DNA of 64,000 bases. Origin: Nocardia niwae NBRC 108934 = DSM 45340 (lineage in GTDB: Bacteria > Actinomycetota > Actinomycetes > Mycobacteriales > Mycobacteriaceae). The stretch covers positions 44,289 to 108,288 of the forward strand of contig NZ_BDCK01000022.1 of the NCBI RefSeq assembly GCF_001613465.1. Direction: 5' to 3'. The position numbers and the translations under genes were made by a program. Below are positions 38,546 through 46,811 of this stretch, piece after piece; the stretch's first letter is position 1, and every line of letters starts with the position of its first letter. The notes under the pieces were generated by a model that made no database searches, was not told where the DNA came from, and saw nothing but the letters and a program-made list of their open reading frames with translations.

Positions 38546-39568
38546 TCAGGTCGCCAAGAATGTCCGGATCGCCTCGTCGGCGGACAGTCGATTGACGCCG
38601 ACGGTGACATCGATGGTCGGATAGCGGTCTCGCACCGCGGCAGCGATGTTCGTGAGCCGCTCGGTGACCACCGCCGGATCACGCAGGGAATGTTGCCCCA
38701 GGCCCTCGAACCCCGGAAACCCGTCCGCCACCAACGTCACGTCGGGGTGGCTGATGATGTCCTCGTAGGTCTGGAACTCCACACTGACGATCTTGGATGT
38801 GTCCACGCGGCCCGGCGTGGTGAACACCCGGTCGCTCACTCCCTCCACGTAGTTCTTCGCCGAGTGCCCCTCGGCGGCCATCGGATGCACGTGAATCCGA
38901 TCGGCGTCGATGCCGAGGACCATGCCCGCCGGATGAAACCGCATCGTGCCGTCACGGACATCCGTCCAGCTCGTGATCGTCCCGTAGACACCCGCGATGT
39001 CGTTGCCGTCCGTCAGATATACGACGTCACCGGCAGTGCTGTGCGAAGCAGTACGGATGAAGCCTTCTCCGTCCACCGGCTCCGGACCACGGAAGGCTCT
39101 CGGAAAGACCTGCTCACACTGCCACAAGCGCGCTCCGTTGTAGAACCTGTCCAACGGCTCGGAACCGGAACCCGGCAGCGGTGGCGCGGAGGGCGGGTTG
39201 CCGGAGTCGAGATCGCGAGCGAACCGGATGTCGGCGTTGTCGAGTACTCTGGCCGCAGCCGCGACCTCCCGGCCGATCGACTCGACGCCGTCCGCCGAAC
39301 CTCGCGCCAATCTGGCGATTTCGACATCCAAGAAGCGGGTGAACTGCACCAGCTCCCGCGAGATCACATCGGATCGGATCAACAACGAACGCCGCTCCCG
39401 ATCTTGTCGCGGCCACATCGCGACAGCGCCATCATCCCGTAACCTCTTCGGCGGATATCCGGCCACTGGGGTTCCCGATCGTCCGATCGTAGCGGCGATG
39501 CGCGCGCGGATATCCGGCCGAATTCTCGCCTCCGAGAACAGTTTGCGACGTTCGCCGCGCCACCTCAT
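38546..39568 (-). CDS. Hypothetical protein, family not recognised
   Basis: A frame of 340 codons from the ATG at 39568, which has GAGG 11 bases upstream. ATGs at 39682 and 39418 are alternatives, and the conserved-looking part begins near the last. Residues after 39418 start WPRQDRERRSLLIRSDVISREL, predicted helical. A mixed second half contains LWQCEQVFPRAFRGPEPVDG, GDVVYLTDGNDIAGVYGTI and MRFHPAGMVLGIDADRIHVH. The middle faintly recalls an ADP-ribosyltransferase-like fold, but no catalytic set can be shown. No signal peptide or membrane segment is visible. It converges on the small winged-helix gene with a 20-bp gap. Confidence 0.5.
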   Translation of the reverse strand: MRWRGERRKLFSEARIRPDIRARIAATIGRSGTPVAGYPPKRLRDDGAVAMWPRQDRERRSLLIRSDVISRELVQFTRFLDVEIARLARGSADGVESIGREVAAAARVLDNADIRFARDLDSGNPPSAPPLPGSGSEPLDRFYNGARLWQCEQVFPRAFRGPEPVDGEGFIRTASHSTAGDVVYLTDGNDIAGVYGTITSWTDVRDGTMRFHPAGMVLGIDADRIHVHPMAAEGHSAKNYVEGVSDRVFTTPGRVDTSKIVSVEFQTYEDIISHPDVTLVADGFPGFEGLGQHSLRDPAVVTERLTNIAAAVRDRYPTIDVTVGVNRLSADEAIRTFLAT

Positions 39569-39883
39569 CGGTTGCCACGCCTCGACGCCGGAGGACTCGG
39601 ATGCCCGGTGGACGAATAGTCGGTACGTAACGGGGTTCGTCCCGGACAAGGTCACTGCCGCACCTGCTGCTGCCGGTGGCACCGGTAGCAGGCATCAGTC
39701 GGCCCGCAAACGGGTGTTGTTGGCCTGGATCAATGCTCGGATGCGGGTGATAGCGTCCCCGGCAGCGAGAGCGGGCAGAGGACGTCCGTAGCGGAGGCCC
39801 CGACCAGCCGCTGAGGCGTCTCATTTGAGGCGTACGGTGATGATGTAACGCACAGGGGCGCTGACCGCGACAGAGATATTGAG
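39569..39883. other. Non-coding gap with one hairpin
   Basis: No gene is supported here. A near-perfect hairpin lies at 39667-39691: CTGCTGCCGGTG and CACCGGTAGCAG around one base, one mismatch. Just before the decayed resolvase, TGAGGCGT occurs twice in direct orientation around 39812-39833, perhaps the remains of a recombination (res) site. Confidence 0.4.
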
Positions 39884-40236
39884 ATGGGCGTACTCATCGG
39901 CTATGCGCGGTGCTCCACCGACGAACAAGACCTCACCGCCCAACGCGTGACCCTGCTCGGTCTCGGCGTGCCCGAGGACCGGATCTACCTCGACCATGGA
40001 CTCACCGGCACCAACCGGGAACACCCCGGCCTGGCCCAAGCCCTCGCCGCGGTGCGCGCTGGGGACACTCTGGTCCTGCCCGAACTCGACCGCCTCGCCC
40101 GGTCGCCCGCGGCGTCAGGCTGTCGTTGGGCGGGCAGCTCTCCGACCCCACCGACCCCATGGGCAAGATGTGCTTCAACATCTTTGGTCCCCCTCTATCG
40201 AGTCCTCGACCGAGCTCCCAGAGTCTCGGCATGAGA
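39884..40236 (+). pseudogene. Decayed serine recombinase (resolvase)
   Basis: The first 70 residues are a clear resolvase catalytic domain: LIGYARCSTDEQDLTAQRV with the nucleophilic Ser, DRIYLDHGLTGTN and TLVLPELDRLARS. At about 40105 the frame breaks. The continuation GVRLSLGGQLSDPTDPMGKM is found in a second frame. The section from the dimer helix to the C-terminal helix-turn-helix is deleted, leaving only LYRVLDR near 40200. It parallels the intact resolvase at 51105 (about 80 per cent identical over the N-terminal part by eye), in the same orientation 11 kb away. It can no longer make an active enzyme. Confidence 0.85.
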
Positions 40237-40263
40237 TCCCCCACGAGCAGGAGTGACGCCCCG

Positions 40264-40788
40264 GTGACCGACCTGTCCGCCCTCACCCGGTTGTGCCCAC
40301 CCCCCGCCTCTCCGCCGCCCCCGACCGACTGGCCGAGCGTCGAGGAAGCTCTGGCGCGGGCACTCCCAGCCGACTACAAGTGCCTCATCGACACCTACGG
40401 ATCCGGCAGCTTCTGGGACTTCCTGCGCCTCTACCAGCCCCACGCCCCCACCGAATGGGTCGACATCACCGGCCCCATGCCCACCGTGATCCGCGGCCGA
40501 CTGGAGGAGGACCGCGCACAACAGAAGAACCCCGTCCCTTACGACCCCCAGGACCTGTTTGCCATGGGCGTCACCGACAACGGCGAATACCTCTTCTGGG
40601 TCACCGACCCCGAAGACAGGCCCGACCAGTGGACCATCGCCATCAACGAAGCTCGCGGCCCCCGCTGGTTCACCTACCACGGAACCCTCACTCAGCTCCT
40701 CATCGCCCTGCTGACCAAGACCACCAACGTCCTCATGTTCCCCGACGACCTTCAGACGCTGGACCCCTTCTTCCTGCCCGACTCCTGA
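40264..40788 (+). CDS. SMI1/KNR4 (SUKH)-like protein
   Basis: This 174-residue protein has the SUKH pattern: a Pro-rich start with TDWPSVEEALARALPADYKCLIDTYG, then GSFWDFLRLYQPHAP. A core FAMGVTDNGEYLFWVTDPED with DQWTIAINEARGPRWFTYHG follows, and a final helix TLTQLLIALL. Many bacterial SUKH proteins neutralise polymorphic or contact-dependent toxins. No toxin gene is visible nearby, so it may be an orphan immunity gene or have another role. The GTG at 40264 was chosen because the family similarity starts just after it. It lies 28 bases after the resolvase remnant and may have arrived with that element. Confidence 0.78.
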   Translation: MTDLSALTRLCPPPASPPPPTDWPSVEEALARALPADYKCLIDTYGSGSFWDFLRLYQPHAPTEWVDITGPMPTVIRGRLEEDRAQQKNPVPYDPQDLFAMGVTDNGEYLFWVTDPEDRPDQWTIAINEARGPRWFTYHGTLTQLLIALLTKTTNVLMFPDDLQTLDPFFLPDS

Positions 40789-41066
40789 GCCGACACTGCA
40801 GGGGTCCGTGCACACGCCAAGAGGCAGTGGAGAACCGTTGACCAGCCTGAATCCTCCGACATAACGGTTGCGGAGCAAAAGTTCTATGTGCTTGGTCCAA
40901 GCCCCGCAGCCCACGCCCTCACCGAATGGGGGTCGACATCACCGCCCATGCCGCCTCGGCCCCTGAGCACTGCCGGGCGGGACTCAGCCGGTCATGTGCG
41001 CGGGGCGAACAGCACTCGCGGTTCCAAATCCACAGTCCCACCCCCGAAATCCGGCCACCTTGCAAA

Positions 41067-41084
41067 CCTAGGATACCTAGGATA
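41067..41084. promoter_or_regulatory. Repeated CCTAGGATA, probable TetR operator
   Basis: CCTAGGATA occurs twice in tandem. Each CCTAGG is itself a palindrome, so the block also reads as CCTAGG-ATA-CCTAGG. TATAAAGT, a possible -10 element, follows at once, 33 bases before the tetR ATG. Confidence 0.6.
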
Positions 41085-41116
41085 TAAAGTAGTTAGATTA
41101 GGAATGGGGTGTACGC

Positions 41117-41704
41117 ATGATGGCTCGAGCAGGGCTGACCGCGGAGCGAATCACGCGCGCCGCGGCTGATCTCGCCGACGACATCGGACTGGACAACGTC
41201 ACCATGTCGGCGGTGGCCAAGAGGTTCGGCGTTCAGGACGCGAGCCTGTATTCCCACGTCAAGAATCTCCGCGAGCTCCGTGCGCGCGTCGCCGTGCTGG
41301 CGGCCGCGGAGAAGACCGAGCTGATCGCGGCCGCAGTGGCCGGTCGCGCCGGACGCGACGCACTCGCCGCCTACGCCCATGCCTGGAGGGACTACGCCCT
41401 GCGCTACCCCGGCCGGTACGCCGCGACGCAGCTTCCGTTCGACCCGGAAATCGCGCACACCGCGCCCGGCGCGCTGCGCGCCGTCGAACTGACCTACAGC
41501 ATGCTGCGCGCCTACGGCCTGGCCGAACCCGACCAGACGGACGCGGTGCGATTGCTGCGCAGCACCTTCCACGGCTACAGCGTTCTCGAGACGACCGGCG
41601 GTTTCGGGCACACGCGCTCCACGGCCGACTCGTGGGAACGCATCATCGAGGCCCTGCACGTCACTCTCGAGCAGTGGCCGACCGGCAACAAGGAGAGACA
41701 ATGA
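41117..41704 (+). CDS. TetR-family regulator
   Basis: This 195-residue protein starts with a TetR DNA-binding domain (ITRAAADLADDIGLDNVTMS, then FGVQDASLYSHVKNLRELRA). The ligand domain resembles TetR_C-type domains with YALRYPGRYAATQL and LLRSTFHGYSVLETTGGFG. It overlaps the downstream alpha/beta hydrolase gene by four bases (ATGA), so the hydrolase is the likely target. A repeated CCTAGG element lies just upstream of the promoter. An ATG three bases downstream is an equally possible start. Confidence 0.9.
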   Translation: MMARAGLTAERITRAAADLADDIGLDNVTMSAVAKRFGVQDASLYSHVKNLRELRARVAVLAAAEKTELIAAAVAGRAGRDALAAYAHAWRDYALRYPGRYAATQLPFDPEIAHTAPGALRAVELTYSMLRAYGLAEPDQTDAVRLLRSTFHGYSVLETTGGFGHTRSTADSWERIIEALHVTLEQWPTGNKERQ

Positions 41705-42594
41705 GATCCGGCACTCTGCGTGTCCCGGGGGCCACGCTGTACTACGAAGTGAGCGGTACGGGGCCGGTGCTGTTGTTGTTACCCGGCAGCGGAGGCGACG
41801 CCGCAGTCTTCGACCCTGTCCTCGAGCCGCTCGCGCGACACTTCACCGTGGTCACCATCGACCCGCGCGGCTACTCCCGCAGTGTGCTCGACCCCGGCCC
41901 AGCGGCCGACATCGAGGTCGAGGTGCAGAGCGAGGACGCCCACCTGCTGCTGCAACACCTCACGCCTCCGGGCGAGGACGCCTACGTGTTCGGCGGCAGC
42001 GGCGGCGCGGTGGTCGCCCTGGATCTGCTCGCCCGCCATCCCCAGCGGTTGCGGCTGGTGATCGCGCACGAACCACCGTCTTTCGGTGTGCTGCCCGATG
42101 CCGCCGAGCACAAGGCCTTCGTGGACGAGGTGTACGAACTGTTCGTCACCGACGGTCTCGCTGCCGCGGGCGCCCGCTTTCTCGAGGGCATCGGCGGAGG
42201 CGTCCACATGCCCGATCCCGCCCAGCTCGCGCCGCGCGCCGCGGCGATGATCGAACGTCTGCACGCCAACGCACCACGCAATATGCGACACGAATTGCGC
42301 ACGATCACCTCGCATCTGCCCGATGTGGCGGCCCTGGCGCCGGTCACCGATCGCCTCGTGCTGGGCGCTGGCCGGGAAAGCAGAGGCAAACTCCCCTATC
42401 GTCCCGCGCAGACTATCGCCGCGCAGCTGAACATTCCGCTGACCGAGTTCCCGGGTGGGCACAGCGGATTCACCGATGCACCCGCAGAATTCGCGCAGGC
42501 GCTGCTCGAATTGCTCTTGCCCGACCGCGCCCCCACCGGCCACCGCGCGATCCCGAGGCCCGCGACGGTGAGTGAGCAGGCGTCCGCTGGCTGA
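41701..42594 (+). CDS. Alpha/beta-fold hydrolase
   Basis: This 297-residue protein has the alpha/beta-hydrolase landmarks: a start TLYYEVSGTGPVLLLLPGSGG with oxyanion-hole region, VTIDPRGYSRS, the nucleophile elbow FGGSGGAVVALDLLARHP (GGSGG with the central Ser), and a late His in FPGGHSGFTDAP. The substrate is unknown; esters or epoxide-like compounds are possible. The C-terminal 25 residues after LPDR are unstructured. It is translationally coupled to the TetR gene upstream and probably induced by that repressor's ligand. Confidence 0.88.
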   Translation: MRSGTLRVPGATLYYEVSGTGPVLLLLPGSGGDAAVFDPVLEPLARHFTVVTIDPRGYSRSVLDPGPAADIEVEVQSEDAHLLLQHLTPPGEDAYVFGGSGGAVVALDLLARHPQRLRLVIAHEPPSFGVLPDAAEHKAFVDEVYELFVTDGLAAAGARFLEGIGGGVHMPDPAQLAPRAAAMIERLHANAPRNMRHELRTITSHLPDVAALAPVTDRLVLGAGRESRGKLPYRPAQTIAAQLNIPLTEFPGGHSGFTDAPAEFAQALLELLLPDRAPTGHRAIPRPATVSEQASAG

Positions 42595-43206
42595 GAGGTC
42601 TCGCGGGTTTGCAGGTTGTGGCAAGAGCTGGCCGAGCGTCTTGCCGGACCTCGGGCACAGCACAGGCACCGGGGGATGCGCACATCGTCGAGGATGTGTT
42701 CTCGTGGCGCGGGTCGGTGCTGCCGAACGCATCGCCCCCGGGCGGCCCTACTCCACCTACCCCGCAACGCCGACGAGTGGCCGCAGGCCGGAACCGTTCT
42801 CCGCTGGAAAGTAGCGACCATCCGCGTCAGCCTGTACTCGCTGTACAAACGCACGGATATCCAAGTCAGGCTCCGCCCCCTTCACGACGGGTGAACCCGG
42901 AACTCTGCGGTAGTCGTGAATTCCATCTCGCTCAACTAATCATTGAGCGGATTCCATCTAGCGCAATCGGTGTCCCGATAGCACTCGCCCGGAAACACGA
43001 CAATGGCTTGACCAGCAGCGATGATGGGCGTTGCTGCGGGCGGGCTTCCCACACGCTGGACCGCTGCTGATCCTCGAGGTGAATCTGGAGCTGATCGCCC
43101 TGCCTTACCACGCGCTGCGGCCGGCCGGATCGCTGAAGAACGGACGTGCTCGCGCGCTCCTTCGCGGAGTGCGCGTGAGTGAGTTCATAGAGCACGCGCC
43201 ACACTC
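42595..43206. other. 612-bp region without a supported gene
   Basis: No frame shows convincing coding pattern or family similarity. Frame-hopping short segments (around 42610-42800) suggest a heavily decayed gene, but its identity could not be established. Confidence 0.4.
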
Positions 43207-44088
43207 GTGAGTAGGTTCTCGAATATGGATAACGACGGACCCAGCCGTACAGCGCTCATCACCGCCTACGCCCGCGCCTACCATCAGATCGCTGACCGAC
43301 CACAGATCTTCACCGACCCGCTGGCGGCACGTCTGCTCGGCGTCACCGCAGAGGAACTGGCCGAAAAGGGCACGCCCACAACCAATCACCTCGGAGACAA
43401 GGTCAGCGATCGGCCCCGCCGACTGTTCTTCGCCGCCCGCGCGCGCTTCGCCGAGGACGCAGTGGCCGCGGCCATCACCGCTGGTGTGCGGCAGGTCGTG
43501 ATCCTCGGCGCCGGTCTGGACACCTTCGCCTACCGCAACCCGCGCCCGGACTTGCGTGTCTTCGAGGTCGATCACCCCGCCACTCAAGCGTGGAAACGCG
43601 AACGCCTTACTGCCGCCGGAATCGACCGCCCTGAGACGTTGACCTTCGTGCCGGTCGATTTCGAAACCCAGACGCTGGCAGCGGGGTTGGAATCCACCGG
43701 ATTCAAACGGACGGACCCGGCCGTCTTCGTCTGGCTCGGCGTCGTCTTCTATCTGACTTCGAACGCCGCCCATGCCACTCTCGAATACATCGCTGGTCAG
43801 GCCCATCCCGTCGAGGTGGTCTTCGACTACCTGCAGCCCGCGGCCACCGACGAGGATCGTGCGCACCAGCGGGCACGTGCCGATCGGCTGGCCGACGTGG
43901 GTGAACCCGTGCTCAGCTACTTCACGCCCGACGACATCGCCGCACAGCTGCGCGCCCTCGGCTTCACCGACCTCGAAGACCACTCCGCCCCCGACCTCAT
44001 CGCCGGCTACCTCGACGGATCCGCAAGTTTCGAGGGTGAACCGCCCCACGCACTGCGCGCTATCCGCATACTGCGCGCGAGCCGCTGA
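43207..44088 (+). CDS. SAM-dependent methyltransferase (LCMT-like)
   Basis: This 293-residue protein is an actinobacterial Ppm1/LCMT-like methyltransferase. It starts SRTALITAYARAYHQIADRP, then IFTDPLAARLLG, the SAM loop VVILGAGLDTFAYRNPRP, the acidic FEVDHPATQAWKRERL, and VWLGVVFYLTSNA. The end LSYFTPDDIAAQLRALGFTD is usual for the family. The GTG start at 43207 was taken; an ATG at 43225 is possible. It differs strongly from the relative at 14709. The substrate is unknown. Confidence 0.88.
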   Translation: MSRFSNMDNDGPSRTALITAYARAYHQIADRPQIFTDPLAARLLGVTAEELAEKGTPTTNHLGDKVSDRPRRLFFAARARFAEDAVAAAITAGVRQVVILGAGLDTFAYRNPRPDLRVFEVDHPATQAWKRERLTAAGIDRPETLTFVPVDFETQTLAAGLESTGFKRTDPAVFVWLGVVFYLTSNAAHATLEYIAGQAHPVEVVFDYLQPAATDEDRAHQRARADRLADVGEPVLSYFTPDDIAAQLRALGFTDLEDHSAPDLIAGYLDGSASFEGEPPHALRAIRILRASR

Positions 44089-44154
44089 GTTCGTCTGCCG
44101 CGCGGTTGCGGTCGTTCGAGTACGCCATCCCGGTGAGATCCTTGCTTCGGCGGC

Positions 44155-45585
44155 CTACCGAGGCAGGATCATCGACTTCAAATCCGGCAGATTGCCGATG
44201 CGCTGGCTCGCGGGACGTTCCGGCGCATCGGTCTGCGGCGAGCCGGTGCCCCGCAGCCGCGCACGCACCTCGGCGGGTGTCTTGCGTCCGGCCGCGGCCG
44301 CGCTCATTCCCTGGAAGCTCGTGACCGCGCCGGCCACGATCGGGGACGCGCTCGACGTGCCGCTGAATACGTCGGTGTACCAGAGGTCCTCGTCGGGACC
44401 GCCTTGCAGGTCGCCGTACCCGGTGGTGGTGACTTCCAGCCCCCAACCCTGCACATCGACCCGCTCGCCGTAATTGGAGAACGACAGGCGGGATCGGGCG
44501 GGGCCGTGGTCGCGGCCGTGGAAGCCGGGTGGGGGTGCACCGGCGCCGACGATGATCGCGCCGGAATCGGCTTCGCCACCGCGGAACGGATTACGCCAGG
44601 TGTCCGGGAACTCCGTCGGCCGGGTGTCGTAGAGCGTGTCATCGAGATCCTCGCCGCCGTTCCCGCCCGCCTCCACCACGATGAGGCCCTTGCCGACCGC
44701 GTAGCGGATCGCCGCGGCGTCGTCGGGCCACCATTCGACCGCGATGTAACCGCGCTGATCGGGCCGGCCGGCGTAGGCGAATCGGGGTCCGGGGCGGTGT
44801 AGTTCGAGCAGCATCACATCGCCGGTGTTCAGTGCGTCCGCGGCGGAGCGGATCGCGGCGGCCGAACCGGATCCGAAGATCGACACCGCGCGGATGTGGG
44901 CCTCGGGGACGATCCCGGTGATCCCGTAGGCATTCACGTCGCCGCTGATCACTCCGGCGACGGCCGTGCCGTGGTCGCGCCAGCCCTGCTGCGGTGAGGG
45001 GCTGCCACCGATCACCCCACCCTGATTGACCTGCAAATCTTCGTGGGTGAACCGCCACGCGCCCTCGATATCCACCACTCGCACGCCGGTCCCGCGGCCC
45101 CCCGGTACGGTCCAGGCCCACCGGGCGTCGATCCCCTGCGGGGCGGCGTCCAGATAACCCTGGCGCACAGCGAAATCCGGCGTCACCGGGGGCGCCTCGG
45201 CAGCGGCGCGACGGGTGATCGTTCGCTCGCCTTCCGGCGCGAGAGGCGGTTCGGCGGGCGGCTTCACATAGGCCGCCGCCACGTCCTCGGCGCTCCGCAG
45301 CCGCGCGGCCAGCTCGTCGAGTCCGCCGGTGACACCGCGCACGGAGAAGTAGTTGAGGTACTCCGCGCCGGTCTCCAGCTGCGGGGTGCCGGTGAGCCTG
45401 CGCTCCAAGCGGTTGGCCGGTCCGAAGATGCGCACGAGTTCGCCGCCGGGCGGGAGCAGTTCCTCCAGGCGTGATTGCGTGCTGCGACTGTCGTTCAGAG
45501 CGATCGGCGTGATCGCGGTGCCGGCGCCATGGGCGATCACGATCAGCTCCGCGGGCGACCGGAGCGGGGAGTGCTGGGATGCCAT
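44155..45585 (-). CDS. S8 subtilisin-like serine peptidase without signal peptide
   Basis: The 476-residue protein has a complete subtilase catalytic set: Asp172 (VRVVDIEGAW), His205 (WRDHGTAVAGVISG), oxyanion Asn309 (VVEAGGNGGED) and Ser411 (FSGTSSASPIVAGA). The first 130 residues form a non-catalytic domain (SAEDVAAAYVKPP) that may be a propeptide or a recognition domain. The N-terminus MASQHSPLRSPAELIVIA has no secretion signal and no C-terminal anchor is seen, unlike the mycosins of ESX systems. It is probably cytoplasmic or exported by another route. A charge-rich loop precedes His205. No inhibitor or substrate gene is adjacent. Confidence 0.88.
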   Translation of the reverse strand: MASQHSPLRSPAELIVIAHGAGTAITPIALNDSRSTQSRLEELLPPGGELVRIFGPANRLERRLTGTPQLETGAEYLNYFSVRGVTGGLDELAARLRSAEDVAAAYVKPPAEPPLAPEGERTITRRAAAEAPPVTPDFAVRQGYLDAAPQGIDARWAWTVPGGRGTGVRVVDIEGAWRFTHEDLQVNQGGVIGGSPSPQQGWRDHGTAVAGVISGDVNAYGITGIVPEAHIRAVSIFGSGSAAAIRSAADALNTGDVMLLELHRPGPRFAYAGRPDQRGYIAVEWWPDDAAAIRYAVGKGLIVVEAGGNGGEDLDDTLYDTRPTEFPDTWRNPFRGGEADSGAIIVGAGAPPPGFHGRDHGPARSRLSFSNYGERVDVQGWGLEVTTTGYGDLQGGPDEDLWYTDVFSGTSSASPIVAGAVTSFQGMSAAAAGRKTPAEVRARLRGTGSPQTDAPERPASQRIGNLPDLKSMILPR

Positions 45586-45639
45586 GCTGCCCAGTCAACC
45601 GCGACAGCACACGGCTCGCCACCGGATGTGTTCCCGTGG

Positions 45640-46236
45640 TCAGCCATCTACGCGCAGGCTTGCCACCATGCCCGGTATCGCGACCACGTCGCGCCGAGGG
45701 CCCGTGGCGAACAACGCTTCCATGGTCCCGATCGCGATCAGGCACGGCCCGGCCACCCAGCCGAGTGCGTCCGGTGACTCGAACAGCACCGCGCTCACCA
45801 GCACGCCGAATGCCAGCGTGACCAGTCCGAACAGCTCGTGCCACCCGCGCCGGGGCAGGTCGTCGACCCAGACGGCGACGGTGGCGTGACAGATGCCGCG
45901 GATCGCCCATGCCAATCCGATCCAGAACGACAGCAGCGGAGTGGAATTGCCGCCCGCGAAGCAAAGCGCCGCCAGAAGTGACGACACTATGCCGCTGACC
46001 AGCACCAGCACTCGTAGCGATGTGCCGAAGCGGGCACCGACCGCCACGGCCGATTGGAGGACGCTGTTGAGCAGCAGATAACCGCCGGACAGCAGTTCGG
46101 CTGTCGGCAGCGACTTGTGCGGCCACACCGCTAGGGCCACACCCATGATCATCGAGCAGGCACCGGCCACCAGTACCGTCTGCCGGGCTGCGCCGGCCAG
46201 TGGTTCCGTACGCCCTTCGACTTCGGTTTCGGGCAT
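45640..46236 (-). CDS. HdeD/DUF308-type membrane protein
   Basis: This 198-residue protein has six transmembrane segments in three pairs, the HdeD layout. The first is TVLVAGACSMIMGVALAVWP, followed by TAELLSGGYLLLNSVLQSAV, LVLVSGIVSSLLAALCFAGG, LLSFWIGLAWAIRGICHATV, LFGLVTLAFGVLVSAVLF and LGWVAGPCLIAIGTMEALF. In E. coli HdeD takes part in acid resistance. In actinobacteria the function is unknown and the genes are often stress-induced. It lies 54 bases before the subtilase gene on the same strand, so the two may share a transcript, though no overlap supports coupling. Confidence 0.85.
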   Translation of the reverse strand: MPETEVEGRTEPLAGAARQTVLVAGACSMIMGVALAVWPHKSLPTAELLSGGYLLLNSVLQSAVAVGARFGTSLRVLVLVSGIVSSLLAALCFAGGNSTPLLSFWIGLAWAIRGICHATVAVWVDDLPRRGWHELFGLVTLAFGVLVSAVLFESPDALGWVAGPCLIAIGTMEALFATGPRRDVVAIPGMVASLRVDG

Positions 46237-46811
46237 AGCTACATGATATGACCGGAGTTCCCGTTAGCGGCTCGTTTGCCTTTCCACGGCACCGTCATCC
46301 AAGCGCGAGTACCCGACGGAAAAGGCAGGCGTACGCAAGCACCCGGCCGTTTCGATGAATACGCCGGTGACAGTGGCGCCGTCGTCGAGCTTCCCGGGAG
46401 CGCCGACCTGACCGGCGGCGGTCGGCTTCATAGCCGAGCCCGAATCCCGCAGGTGGCGATGGATTCGCACTATCCCGGTCGCCCACCGGAATCTCGGTGC
46501 ACGATGATTCGTCTCGGGCGATACCGAATCCTTGTGCGAGCGAGAGCCTGTCCGCACCGCGTACGGTGACCGAAGGTCCCGCGTGTCACTTTCGCCCTGC
46601 GCCTACGGCCGGTCCTTCCCGGTACGCAAGGCGACGACCTGAGCCACCGCCACCGGGTCACAGGCGGCGTCGTATACGCACCCGAGGACACCGTGTTCGG
46701 ACGTGCCCACGAGCGCGGCGGCGGCTTGCGGAAGCGGCGAGCCCCGGTTGGTCAGCCCGCTCGGTCACACACTGCGGTATCGGAACTACAGTCCGCCATA
46801 ACATTCGCCGA
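46237..46811. other. 575-bp region without a supported gene
   Basis: Only short overlapping frames on both strands are present, none with family similarity or a good ribosome-binding site. The promoter of the HdeD-like gene should lie at its left end. Confidence 0.4.

Noticed and set aside
38546..39568. ADP-ribosyltransferase toxin assignment
   Set aside because: Some segments recall that fold, but no convincing catalytic triad or Glu motif could be placed; left as unrecognised.
42600..43200. Possible remnant of an IS5-like transposase
   Set aside because: Only short, frame-hopping segments with loose similarity; no catalytic motif or terminal repeat could be shown.
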